Of a DNA stretch of 11,133 nucleotides, positions 1 to 6,215 are shown piece after piece. Position 1 is the stretch's first letter, and the number at the start of each line of letters is the position of its first letter. Origin of the DNA: JALSIF01 sp026981635 [NCBI: bacterium] (GTDB lineage: Bacteria; 4484-113; JALSIF01); contig JALSIF010000274.1 in NCBI GenBank assembly GCA_026981635.1, positions 1 through 11,133 of the forward strand, read 5' to 3'. The notes beneath the pieces were generated by a model. The model searched no databases. It saw only the letters and a program-made list of their open reading frames with translations, and was not told the origin of the DNA. The translations under genes and the position numbers were made by a program.

Positions 1-1
1 C

Positions 2-100
2 AGCTTCGGGGTTGAGCTGGAGCCTGAGGTGATCTACCTCGGGCCGGCGGAGGAGGCGGTGGTCTACCTCTATGGCCAGGACTACCCCTTTGCGTACTGA
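2..100 (+). CDS. murB: UDP-N-acetylenolpyruvoylglucosamine reductase (MurB), C-terminal end only
   Basis: The open frame entering from the left edge ends at a TGA at 98-100 and encodes the last 32 residues of a protein. Its first residues, FGVELEPEVIYLG, match the C-terminal strand typical of MurB (the FGVxLEPEV pattern). MurB is the NADPH/FAD enzyme that reduces UDP-GlcNAc-enolpyruvate to UDP-MurNAc in the cytoplasm. After that strand the protein carries about 19 extra residues ending in YPFAY, a tail longer than I expect for MurB. The tail is encoded mostly where the frame overlaps the start of ddl by 29 bp. A position directly before ddl and ftsQ is where murB commonly sits in dcw clusters. 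The assignment rests on one short motif plus context, because the FAD-binding and catalytic regions lie outside the window. Confidence 0.72.
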   Translation, partial: SFGVELEPEVIYLGPAEEAVVYLYGQDYPFAY

Positions 101-1109
101 TCTAATCGGTACCACCCGGGCCCCGCGCCTGCTCCGGCTGGTGGAGAACACCGAGAAGCACCGCGCACAACTGAGGTCCCTCAACATCGCGGTGGTGGCG
201 GGGGGCTTCTCGGAGGAGGCGGAGGTAAGCCTCAAAAGCGGCACCTCGGTATATCACGCCCTCCTCCAGCGGGACTACCGGGCTGAGCTGATTGAGCTTG
301 GTCCCATGAACCGGGGCCAGATCAGCCGGCTGATTGAGTTTGACCTGGCGGTGAACATGCTCCACGGCGCCTTCGGGGAGGACGGCTCCTTTGAGGGGCT
401 GTGCCGGATGCTGGGCATAAGGAGCCTGGGCAGCCCGGTGGAAGCGGCCGCCCTCACCTTCAACAAGGACCTCACCAAGCGGATCTTTACCGCCATGGGT
501 ATCCCCACCCCTCCCTGGACAGCCATCCGCAGCCGCGAGGAGCTGGAGGCCAAGCGGGAGAGGCTGGCAGAGCTGGGTCCCCCCTGGGTGGTGAAGCCCA
601 TGGCCAGCGGCTCCTCCATCGGGGTAAGGCAGGTGGGAAGGGGCGAAGATCTCTCCGCCGCAGTGGAGAAGACCCTGGCGGAGTTCCGCGCCGCGGTGGT
701 GGAGAGCTACATCCCCGGAAGGGAGCTGACCGTGGCGGTGGTGGGAGTAAAGGAGCCCTTCGCCCTGCCGGTGGTGGAGATCGCTCCCAAGGAGGGCTGG
801 TATGACTACCGCCACAAGTACGAGAAGGGGGCCACCGAGCTGATCTGCCCCGCCCGCCTGGAGAGGCGCATCGCCGAGCGGTTGATGGCCCTGGCCGAGG
901 AGGCCTACACCGCGCTGGGGGTGCTGGTGCTCGCCCGCTTTGACGTACGCCTGGGAGAGGACGGGGAGGCCTTCTTTCTGGAGGTAAACACCATCCCCGG
1001 GTTCACCTCCACCAGCCTCTTTCCCACTGCCGCCGAGGGGGTGGGGCTGGGCTATGGGGAGCTGATTGAGTGCCTGCTATATCTGAGCTACTTTGAAAAG
1101 GAAGGCTGA
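72..1109 (+). CDS. ddl: D-alanine--D-alanine ligase (Ddl)
   Basis: This ATP-grasp enzyme joins two D-alanines in the cytoplasm to make the dipeptide that MurF adds to the peptidoglycan precursor. The 345 residues show the family signatures in order: GG-SEEAEVSLKSG (about 44-57, with the glutamate that binds the first D-Ala amino group), LHGAFGEDGSFEG (97-109), VVKPMASGSSIGV (173-185, ATP-binding loop), YDYRHKYEKG (244-253, omega loop with the tyrosine typical of D-Ala-D-Ala rather than D-Ala-D-Lac ligases), and EVNTIPGFTSTSLFP (304-318, Mg-ligating Glu and Asn). The ATG at 72 is the only ATG before the core. It gives a 36-residue Arg/Thr-rich N-terminal extension ahead of the usual start near NIAVVAGG. 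AGGAGG at 51-56 lies a rather long 15 nt upstream. A GTG at 141 is an alternative start without a good ribosome binding site. The gene overlaps murB by 29 bp and ftsQ by 17 bp, so translational coupling is likely. Confidence 0.94.
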   Translation: MARTTPLRTDLIGTTRAPRLLRLVENTEKHRAQLRSLNIAVVAGGFSEEAEVSLKSGTSVYHALLQRDYRAELIELGPMNRGQISRLIEFDLAVNMLHGAFGEDGSFEGLCRMLGIRSLGSPVEAAALTFNKDLTKRIFTAMGIPTPPWTAIRSREELEAKRERLAELGPPWVVKPMASGSSIGVRQVGRGEDLSAAVEKTLAEFRAAVVESYIPGRELTVAVVGVKEPFALPVVEIAPKEGWYDYRHKYEKGATELICPARLERRIAERLMALAEEAYTALGVLVLARFDVRLGEDGEAFFLEVNTIPGFTSTSLFPTAAEGVGLGYGELIECLLYLSYFEKEG

Positions 1110-1854
1110 GGAGAGCCTGCGCAACCTGCTGGTGGGGGCGGTGCTGGTCCTGCTGGCAGTTTCGCTGGTGGTCTGGCTGGTGAGGGGAGGCTACCTCTGG
1201 TTTGTCCCCCAGCGGTTGGCGGTGGTGCGGATTGAGGGCCATTTTGTCTACCCGGGGAGGGAGCTCATCAACCGATCCGGTCTCCGCCTGGACCACCCCC
1301 TCACTCCCCGCGACCTTGCCCTGGCCCGCCAGAGCCTTGAGGAACTCCCCCTGCTGGAGCGGGCGCGGATGCGCTGGCGGAGGGGGGGGCTGACCATCTC
1401 GGTAAGGGAGCTTCTGCCCGTCGCCCTGGTCAAGGTCTCCGGTGCCTACTACCTGCTGCTGGAGGACGGGCGGGTGATTCCCCGGGAGGCGGCCGAGGGG
1501 AGGGAAGCGGTGCTCGCCCGCCTGCGCACCGTGCCCACCCTGGTGCTCAGCGACCCCCTGCAGAAGGAGGACAGCGTACTGCTCAGCAAGGCCCAGCGGG
1601 CGCTGGCTGCGGCGGTGGCCTTCGGCCGGCCGGTGGCCAGATACCTGCGCCTCACCGAGCAGGGGGAGCTGGTGCTGGAGCTCAAGGACGGCTCACGCAT
1701 TGAACTGGGCAGCCAGGCGGATGGTCTTGAGCTTAGGGTAGTGAGGGGGATTGAGGTGTGGCGCGCCCTCCACAGCCGGAGCCGGGGCGGACCGCTGAGC
1801 ATTGACCTGGCCACCTCCGAGGGGGTGGCCTATGTTAAGTTAGAAAGAAGCTAG
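1093..1854 (+). CDS. ftsQ: cell division protein FtsQ (POTRA-domain, DivIB family)
   Basis: FtsQ/DivIB is a bitopic membrane protein that helps hold FtsB/FtsL and regulates septal peptidoglycan synthesis. The 253-residue product has the expected layout: a basic cytoplasmic tip (MKRKAEESLR), one transmembrane helix at about 11-30, then an extracytoplasmic POTRA domain (about 43-107) starting LAVVRIEGHFVYPGRELI. A beta domain follows with YYLLLEDGRVIP (119-130), matching the FtsQ/DivIB 'D-G-x-v-i' strand. The start is TTG at 1093, which overlaps the ddl stop by 17 bp. It keeps the positive residues before the helix, whereas the next candidate (GTG at 1132, after AGGAGAG at 1108-1114) would remove them. 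An uninterrupted run of eight G at 1382-1389 lies in the coding sequence. Position between ddl and ftsA supports the call. The sequence family diverges fast, so the identification rests on topology, POTRA pattern and context. Confidence 0.88.
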   Translation: MKRKAEESLRNLLVGAVLVLLAVSLVVWLVRGGYLWFVPQRLAVVRIEGHFVYPGRELINRSGLRLDHPLTPRDLALARQSLEELPLLERARMRWRRGGLTISVRELLPVALVKVSGAYYLLLEDGRVIPREAAEGREAVLARLRTVPTLVLSDPLQKEDSVLLSKAQRALAAAVAFGRPVARYLRLTEQGELVLELKDGSRIELGSQADGLELRVVRGIEVWRALHSRSRGGPLSIDLATSEGVAYVKLERS

Positions 1855-1870
1855 GAGAGCCAGTCGCCAG

Positions 1871-2431
1871 ATGGAGCCGCACACCACAGACTCGCCCGCT
1901 GCCCGCTGGGTCACCCTCGCCTTGGGACTGATCGCCCTTGCCCTCACCATCGGGGTATTGGCGGCCACCAACCCGGCGGGAGGGGCAGGAGGCAGGCTTA
2001 AAACCATGCTCTCGCAGGCCGGCTACCTGCCCCTCTCCGGCCCCGGCCTGGTCATCACCCTTGACGACAGCGGCGACCCCACCCGCGGGGAGGAGGGGAT
2101 TCTGCACGAACAGGACCTGCTCATGCTGATAAACGAACTGCGGGCGGCCGGGGCCAGGGCCATCTCCATCGGTGACGGCAAGCGGGAGGAGCGCATCACC
2201 GCCCTCTCCACCGTGCGCTGCGTTGGTCCGGTGGTGCTGGTCAACCAGACCCAAATGGTCCCCCCCCTCACCATCAAGGCGCTGGGTGATCCGGAGAGGC
2301 TGATGGCAGCCCTCTCCACGGCGGGGGGGGTGGTGGACCTGCTCAGGGCGGCGGGGCTCAAGATCTCCCTGGGGGGGCGCGACCATCTCACCCTACCCGG
2401 ACAGCCCGGGGTGGAAGGAGGAGAGTGGTGA
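1871..2431 (+). CDS. DUF881 family membrane protein (YlxW/YlxX-like), division-cluster associated
   Basis: This 186-residue protein has a single N-terminal transmembrane helix (about 13-31) and an extracytoplasmic DUF881 domain. Recognisable family features are GPGLVITLDDSGDP (57-70), HEQDLLMLINELRAAGARAISIGD (79-102, the most conserved block), the RCVGPVVLVN strand (116-125) and PPLTIKALGDPERL (131-144). Bacillus ylxW/ylxX proteins of this family also sit beside ftsA-ftsZ, and no biochemical activity is established for them. Two points differ from many family members. The segment between the helix and the domain is short (about 32-56) with no evident coiled coil. The usual ING motif reads IGDGKREE. 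The start ATG at 1871 follows AGGAGA at 1853-1858 (12 nt spacing), 16 bp after the ftsQ stop. A run of eight G lies at 2323-2330. The stop TGA overlaps the ftsA start as GTGA. A role in division or envelope assembly is inferred only from position. Confidence 0.85.
   Translation: MEPHTTDSPAARWVTLALGLIALALTIGVLAATNPAGGAGGRLKTMLSQAGYLPLSGPGLVITLDDSGDPTRGEEGILHEQDLLMLINELRAAGARAISIGDGKREERITALSTVRCVGPVVLVNQTQMVPPLTIKALGDPERLMAALSTAGGVVDLLRAAGLKISLGGRDHLTLPGQPGVEGGEW
2416..2421 (+). promoter_or_regulatory. ribosome binding site for ftsA (AGGAGG)
   Basis: A perfect AGGAGG core within GGAAGGAGGAG precedes two consecutive GTG codons at 2425 and 2428. Spacing is 3 nt to the first and 6 nt to the second, so the GTG at 2428 is the more plausible start. 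That start gives a GTGA overlap with the stop of the preceding gene. Confidence 0.7.
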
Positions 2432-3702
2432 GCGGGGAGGTGTTTGCCTGCCTGGACCTGGGCTCCTCCAAGCTGGCCGCCGCAGTGGTCCAGCGCGCCC
2501 CCGATGGCCGGCTCTGGGTCAAGGGGGTCAGGGTTGAACAGAGCTCGGGCATCCGCAAGGGGACCATCCGCGACCTGTCGGTGACCACCAGGGAGGTGGA
2601 CGCCGCCCTCTCGGGAGCGGCCTACGCCGCCGGCCTGAGCCCCCGCCAGGTCTGGGTAGTCCTGAACTGTCCCCACATCCTCTCCCTCGCCCGCCGGGCC
2701 AGCCTAAGTTTAGAGAACGGGGGCGAGGTTAGTGAGGAACACCTGTCGGCCCTGCGTGAAAGAGCCCGCCCTGCCGAGATCCCTGCCGGCTATGGGGTGA
2801 TTGACCAGCTGGCCAGAAGCTATACCATTGACGATGAAGAGATCACCGGTTCGCCGGTGGGCATGTACGGCCGCCGGCTGGCCGGGGAGTTCCTCTTTCT
2901 GCTCGGCCCGGAGGCCCAGATCCACAACCTGGAAAAGGTTCTCTCCCAACTGGACCTGGAACTGGCCGGCCTCATCTACGCCCCGCTGGCCGACGCCATC
3001 GCCCTGACCACCCGCGAGCAGCGGGAGGCGGGGGTGCTGGTGATTGACCTGGGGGCGGGGGTGACCAGCTTTGCCCTCTACCTGGACGGTTCCCTGCTCT
3101 CCTGTGGGGCGGTGCCGGTGGGCAGCCGCAACTACGACCTGGACATCAAGCACGGCCTGGGGGTGAGCCTAGAGGAGGCCACCCGCATCAAGCAGACCTA
3201 CGCAAGGGCCTACTTCCCCGAGGGCTCGCCGGAGCTGGAGGAAAACATTGAGGTGCGCCACTACGGCAAGCGCCACTTTGAGCGGGTAAGGAAGGCGGAG
3301 CTGGCCCAGATCATCAACCCACGCACCGAGGAGCACATTGAACTGCTGGCCGAGAAGCTCTCCGACCAGCCCCTGGAGGAGGTGCGCGCCGGGGCGGTGC
3401 TCTGTGGCGGGGGGGCAAAGCTTAGGGGGATTGACCAGCGGATCGCCGGGAGGTTGGGCATCCCGGTGGAGGTTGGCCGGATCGGCTCCTTTGCCCACCT
3501 GTCGGAGGAGTACCGGGGGCCGGAGATGGCCAGCCTGATCGGTAGTGTACTCATGCTCCAGGATCACCCCGAGCGGACGGCAGAGGCGGACGGGGGCGAT
3601 GGAGGAGGGCTGATTGCCCTGCTTGAGCGGCTAAATGAAGTGGGCCTCAGCCTCTGGGAGTGGTTCTCCCGCACCGTGCTGGGGGCCCGCAGGGAGCCTT
3701 AG
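2428..3702 (+). CDS. ftsA: cell division protein FtsA (actin-like Z-ring membrane tether)
   Basis: FtsA is an actin-family ATPase that binds the FtsZ C-terminal peptide, anchors the Z-ring to the inner membrane and recruits later division proteins. The roughly 424-residue product shows the actin-fold nucleotide motifs: LDLGSSKLAA (phosphate 1, about 9-18), VIDLGAGVTSFAL (phosphate 2, about 205-217) and AVLCGGGAKLRGI (adenosine loop, about 323-335). The 1C subdomain lies between about 83 and 163. The C-terminus ends in a linker and an amphipathic helix, EVGLSLWEWFSRTVLGAR, the expected membrane-targeting sequence. The stretch reading GSRNYDLDIKHGL (about 232-244) replaces the more usual GG-hiT-DIA pattern, so the nucleotide-pocket region is somewhat divergent. 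The GTG at 2428 is preferred over GTG at 2425 on ribosome-binding spacing. The gene is translationally coupled to the DUF881 gene and followed by a 67-bp gap before ftsZ. Confidence 0.94.
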   Translation: MSGEVFACLDLGSSKLAAAVVQRAPDGRLWVKGVRVEQSSGIRKGTIRDLSVTTREVDAALSGAAYAAGLSPRQVWVVLNCPHILSLARRASLSLENGGEVSEEHLSALRERARPAEIPAGYGVIDQLARSYTIDDEEITGSPVGMYGRRLAGEFLFLLGPEAQIHNLEKVLSQLDLELAGLIYAPLADAIALTTREQREAGVLVIDLGAGVTSFALYLDGSLLSCGAVPVGSRNYDLDIKHGLGVSLEEATRIKQTYARAYFPEGSPELEENIEVRHYGKRHFERVRKAELAQIINPRTEEHIELLAEKLSDQPLEEVRAGAVLCGGGAKLRGIDQRIAGRLGIPVEVGRIGSFAHLSEEYRGPEMASLIGSVLMLQDHPERTAEADGGDGGGLIALLERLNEVGLSLWEWFSRTVLGARREP

Positions 3703-3727
3703 ACCGGCCCTCCCCCTGTGCTAGTAT
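3700..3727 (+). promoter_or_regulatory. candidate ftsZ promoter with extended -10
   Basis: In the ftsA-ftsZ gap, TAGACC (3700-3705, 4 of 6 to TTGACA) is separated by 16 bp from TAGTAT (3722-3727, 4 of 6 to TATAAT). The -10 is preceded by TGC (3719-3721), giving the extended TGn element. Transcription would begin near 3734, leaving a leader of about 36 nt before the ATG at 3770. The -35 lies over the ftsA stop codon. An ftsZ-proximal promoter would let FtsZ be made in excess of FtsA. This is a by-eye match only. Confidence 0.45.
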
Positions 3728-3769
3728 CCTGTCTAACTTCTGCCCCCACGGGCATCAGCGAGCACTGCC

Positions 3770-4987
3770 ATGGGAAAGATTCGCGAGAACGACAAGCTTT
3801 CCGCCTCCCCCCGCCGTCCCGGGGCCAACCTGATCGTGATCGGCGTGGGCGGAGCCGGCTGCAACGCAGTTGACCGCATGCTGGAAGACGGGGTGGAGGG
3901 GGTGGAGTTTATTGCCCTCAACACCGACTTCCAGCAGCTGGAACGCTCCAACGCCCCGCTCAAGATCCAGGTGGGGAGGGACCTCACCAAGGGCCTGGGA
4001 GCGGGAAGCGACCCCGAGATCGGCCGGCGGGCGATGGAGGAGAGTCGGGCCGAGGTGGCAGAACACCTGGAGGGGGCCGACATGGTCTTCGTCACCTGCG
4101 GGATGGGTGGCGGAACCGGCACCGGCGGAGCCCCCATCGTGGCCGAGGTGGCCCGGGAGATGGGCATCCTCACCGTCGGAGTGGTGACCAAGCCCTTCTC
4201 CTTTGAGGGCCGCCAGCGGATGCGCAAGGCGGAGCAGGGGATTGAGGAGATGCAGAGCGCAGTGGACTCCCTCATCGTCATCCCCAACGACCGCCTGCTC
4301 ACCATCGCCGAGCAGACCATCCAGCTCAAAGAGGCCTTCCGGCTGGCCGACGAGATCCTCAAGCGGGCGGTGCTGGGGATAACCGACCTCATCCTCAGGC
4401 CCGGCCTTATTAACCTGGACTTTGCCGACATCCGCACCATCATGAAGGACAGCGGCAAGGCGCTGATCGGGCTGGGCGAGGCAAGCGGGCCAGACTCGGT
4501 GATGGAGGCGGTAAGCACCGCCATAGAAAGCCCTCTGCTGGAGACCTCCATTGAGGGGGCCACCGGCCTCTTGATCAACTTCTCCGGCCCCGAGGGGATG
4601 AGCCTCAACCAGATCGCCCAGGCGGCCGAGCACGTCCAGCAGATGGTGGACGAGGAGGCCAACATCATCTTCGGTGCCCAGATCATCCCCGAGCTGGAGG
4701 ACCGGGTGAGGGTGCTGGTGCTGGCCACCGGGTTCAGCGGCGAGCCCCGCCCCCTGATCCGCGACACCCGCCGCAGGCGGGAAAAGAAGCACACTCCCCC
4801 CACCCTCCCCACCTCCTCCCAGCCCTCCCCCACCCAGGGGAAGGGAAAGGAGGCCAAGGCCGCCGGCTTCAAGGAGACCAGCCCCTCCGCCGACCGTCCG
4901 GTGGAGCGCTCCGCCGGTGAGGGAGGCGAGGTGGAGGACGAGCTAGACGTGCCCACCTTCCTGCGCCGCAGCACCAGGAAGCGCTAG
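3770..4987 (+). CDS. ftsZ: cell division protein FtsZ (tubulin-like GTPase)
   Basis: FtsZ polymerises into the cytoplasmic Z-ring that organises septation. The 405-residue product has the nucleotide-binding core [14 protein letters not shown] (24-37), the tubulin signature GGGTGTG (113-119), the NDRLL segment (173-177) and the synergy loop [11 protein letters not shown] (215-225), whose acidic residue completes the GTPase site of the next subunit. The C-terminal domain runs to about 322. A disordered, charged linker of some 65 residues follows (about 325-389). The end, [10 protein letters not shown] (391-400), is the conserved peptide that docks on FtsA, SepF and other partners. The linker DNA contains a G/C-rich imperfect palindrome at 4812-4853. 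The ATG at 3770 has no strong Shine-Dalgarno; it is chosen because it gives a normal-length, basic, unstructured N-terminus and follows the promoter candidate. yggS begins 3 bp after the stop. Confidence 0.97.
   Translation: MGKIRENDKLSASPRRPGANLIVIGVGGAGCNAVDRMLEDGVEGVEFIALNTDFQQLERSNAPLKIQVGRDLTKGLGAGSDPEIGRRAMEESRAEVAEHLEGADMVFVTCGMGGGTGTGGAPIVAEVAREMGILTVGVVTKPFSFEGRQRMRKAEQGIEEMQSAVDSLIVIPNDRLLTIAEQTIQLKEAFRLADEILKRAVLGITDLILRPGLINLDFADIRTIMKDSGKALIGLGEASGPDSVMEAVSTAIESPLLETSIEGATGLLINFSGPEGMSLNQIAQAAEHVQQMVDEEANIIFGAQIIPELEDRVRVLVLATGFSGEPRPLIRDTRRRREKKHTPPTLPTSSQPSPTQGKGKEAKAAGFKETSPSADRPVERSAGEGGEVEDELDVPTFLRRSTRKR
4812..4853. repeat. imperfect palindrome inside the ftsZ linker coding region
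   Basis: The left arm (4812-4830) is pyrimidine-rich and the right arm (4837-4853) purine-rich, separated by CACCCA. CTCCCC/GGGGA pairs form next to the loop, then CCC with GGG (4823-4825 with 4843-4845), then CCTCC with GGAGG (4812-4816 with 4849-4853), with a small internal asymmetric bulge. It is translated in frame as part of the Pro/Ser/Thr- then Lys-rich FtsZ linker. The look is that of dispersed pyrimidine/purine palindromic repeats known from many bacterial genomes. Whether this one is repeated elsewhere in the genome cannot be judged here. Confidence 0.5.
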
Positions 4988-4990
4988 CCC

Positions 4991-5713
4991 ATGCCCCAGG
5001 GGGCTGGTGAGCGCTACCGGTGGCTATGCGAGCGGGTAAGGGAGGTGGCCGGGGGCCGCCCCATAAGGATCGTCGTTGCCACCAAGTATGCCAGCGATGA
5101 ACAGGTGACCGAGGTGCTCCGGGCGGGGGCCCGGGAGCTGGGGGAGAACTACCCAGAGCGGGCAAGGGAGCGGTTTGAGCTCCTTTCTTCCCAGGGGTTC
5201 AGCTTCACCCGCCATCTCATCGGCCCCCTGCAGTCAAAGAAGGTGAAGCTCATCTGGGGCCTGGTGGACCTCCTCCAGACCCTGGCGCGGGAGAAGACCC
5301 TGCGGCTCATTGAGCGCACCAAACCGCCCGGAGCAGCGCCACTGGATGTGCTGGTTGAGGTAAACATCGCCCGCGAGCCCACCAAGCACGGGGTGATGCC
5401 GGAGGAGTGCATGAGCTTCTGCCGGAAGGTGGCAGATTCGGAGGCGGTGAGGCTTAGGGGGCTAATGGCCATCCCGCCCAAGCCGGAGAGGCCCTCCGAC
5501 AGCCGCCCCTGGTTTCAGGCGATGGTAGAATTGTATGGGCAGGCAAGGAAGGGGTACCTATCTCCGGACAACCCGGTTGACCTCCTCTCCATGGGGATGA
5601 GCCTAGACTTTGAGGAGGCCATCCGGGCGGGGGCCAACATGGTCCGGATCGGAAGCCTCCTGTTTTCCTCGCCCGCCCCAAAGAATCTGTCTGAGCGAGG
5701 TGCTGGACAGTGA
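4991..5713 (+). CDS. yggS: YggS family pyridoxal-phosphate homeostasis protein
   Basis: YggS/PLPBP proteins carry PLP on a single-domain TIM barrel of the alanine-racemase type without a known catalytic reaction. They buffer the PLP pool and affect amino-acid metabolism. In this 240-residue protein the PLP Schiff-base lysine is Lys32 in VVATKYAS. Other family marks are ELGENYPERARERFE (49-63), HLIGPLQSKKVK (75-86, with Lys in place of the usual Asn of LQxNK), VNIAREPTKHGV (124-135), LRGLMAI (155-161) and LLSMGMSLDFEEAIRAGANMVRIGSLLF (198-225), which holds the phosphate-binding segment. The start ATG at 4991 lies 3 bp after the ftsZ stop without a clear ribosome binding site, so reinitiation is likely. 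Its location between ftsZ and sepF repeats the arrangement seen in Firmicutes (ylmE) and actinobacteria. The stop overlaps the sepF GTG start by 4 bp. Confidence 0.95.
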   Translation: MPQGAGERYRWLCERVREVAGGRPIRIVVATKYASDEQVTEVLRAGARELGENYPERARERFELLSSQGFSFTRHLIGPLQSKKVKLIWGLVDLLQTLAREKTLRLIERTKPPGAAPLDVLVEVNIAREPTKHGVMPEECMSFCRKVADSEAVRLRGLMAIPPKPERPSDSRPWFQAMVELYGQARKGYLSPDNPVDLLSMGMSLDFEEAIRAGANMVRIGSLLFSSPAPKNLSERGAGQ

Positions 5714-6123
5714 GACTATGGGATTGGGCACTGAATCTGTTTGCCGGACCAGACGAGGAGGGGGAGCTCATTGAGCTGCCCCAGTCCACCAGGGGGGAGG
5801 CTGGCCGGGAGGGGGAGCTCAGGCTGGAGCTTTCCCGCCCCCCCCAGATCAACGTGCTGGTAGCCCGGCCCACCCTAGACCAGGGAGTTCCCACCGACGA
5901 CCTCAACTACTACATTGACCGGCTAAGGAGCGGCTGTCAGGTGATCGTAAACCTCTCCGAGCTTGCCGCCCACGACCCGGAACGGGCCCGGCGCATCTAC
6001 GATCAGCTGGAGGGGGCGCGCATCGCCCTGGAGGGGAAGAGCGTGGAGATCGGGCACCAGGTCTACCTTTTTGCCCCTCCGGGAACCGAAATTGAACTAG
6101 ACGAGCCCCCACCGGCGGTATAA
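5710..6123 (+). CDS. sepF: cell division protein SepF
   Basis: SepF is a cytoplasmic dimer that binds the FtsZ C-terminal peptide and anchors the ring to the membrane through an N-terminal amphipathic helix. This 137-residue protein starts with MRLWDWALNLFAG, a short Trp-containing amphipathic helix of the right kind. An acidic linker (about 14-44) follows. The SepF core lies at 47-129: INVLVARPTLDQGVPTDDL, the strand QVIVNLSELAAHDPERARRIYDQLEG (77-102), then ARIALEGKSVEIGHQVYLFAPPGTEIE. The N-L-S and E-R-A-R-R-I-D pattern fits the family well, although the start of the core (RPTLDQGVPTDD) is more divergent. The start is the GTG at 5710, overlapping the yggS stop as GTGA, with GAGG at 5697-5700 as a modest ribosome binding site. 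It completes a yggS-sepF pair downstream of ftsZ, as in Gram-positive lineages. FtsA is also present, so the cell likely has two Z-ring tethers. Confidence 0.9.
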   Translation: MRLWDWALNLFAGPDEEGELIELPQSTRGEAGREGELRLELSRPPQINVLVARPTLDQGVPTDDLNYYIDRLRSGCQVIVNLSELAAHDPERARRIYDQLEGARIALEGKSVEIGHQVYLFAPPGTEIELDEPPPAV

Positions 6124-6144
6124 GGGGTAAACCGAGCGGACCCC
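6124..6144 (+). other. small hairpin immediately after sepF stop
   Basis: GGGGT (6124-6128) pairs with ACCCC (6140-6144), and CC/GG (6132-6133 with 6138-6139) can pair within the loop. The hairpin begins on the base after the sepF TAA. No T-run follows, so it does not qualify as a classical intrinsic terminator; it may stabilise or define a 3' end. The rest of the 92-bp gap to rnj shows no promoter that I would call with confidence. Confidence 0.3.
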
Positions 6145-6215
6145 AAGCCGCCCCCGGCCAAAAAGGGCATGAGAGCCTAGCCTGAAAAATCCACCGACAC
6201 AAGGACCAAGACAAG

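Noticed and set aside
102-815. Long minus-strand open frame opposite ddl
   Set aside because: Its translation is a Gly/His/Gln-rich antisense of a fully recognisable ddl, with no domain and no ribosome binding site. Long antisense frames are expected in high-GC DNA.
1382-2330. Runs of eight G in ftsQ (1382-1389) and the DUF881 gene (2323-2330) as possible phase-variation tracts
   Set aside because: Both are in frame within intact essential-type genes, and runs of 6-8 G or C are common throughout this GC-rich window. No evidence of switching.
3733-4974. Minus-strand open frames of 345-413 codons covering ftsZ
   Set aside because: The translation is Ser/Arg/Pro-rich low complexity without motifs, while the plus strand carries an unambiguous FtsZ over the same bases.
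6169-6180. Four-codon ATG...TAG mini-frame in the sepF-rnj gap as a regulatory leader peptide
   Set aside because: It is only three sense codons with no ribosome binding site; chance occurrence is likely.
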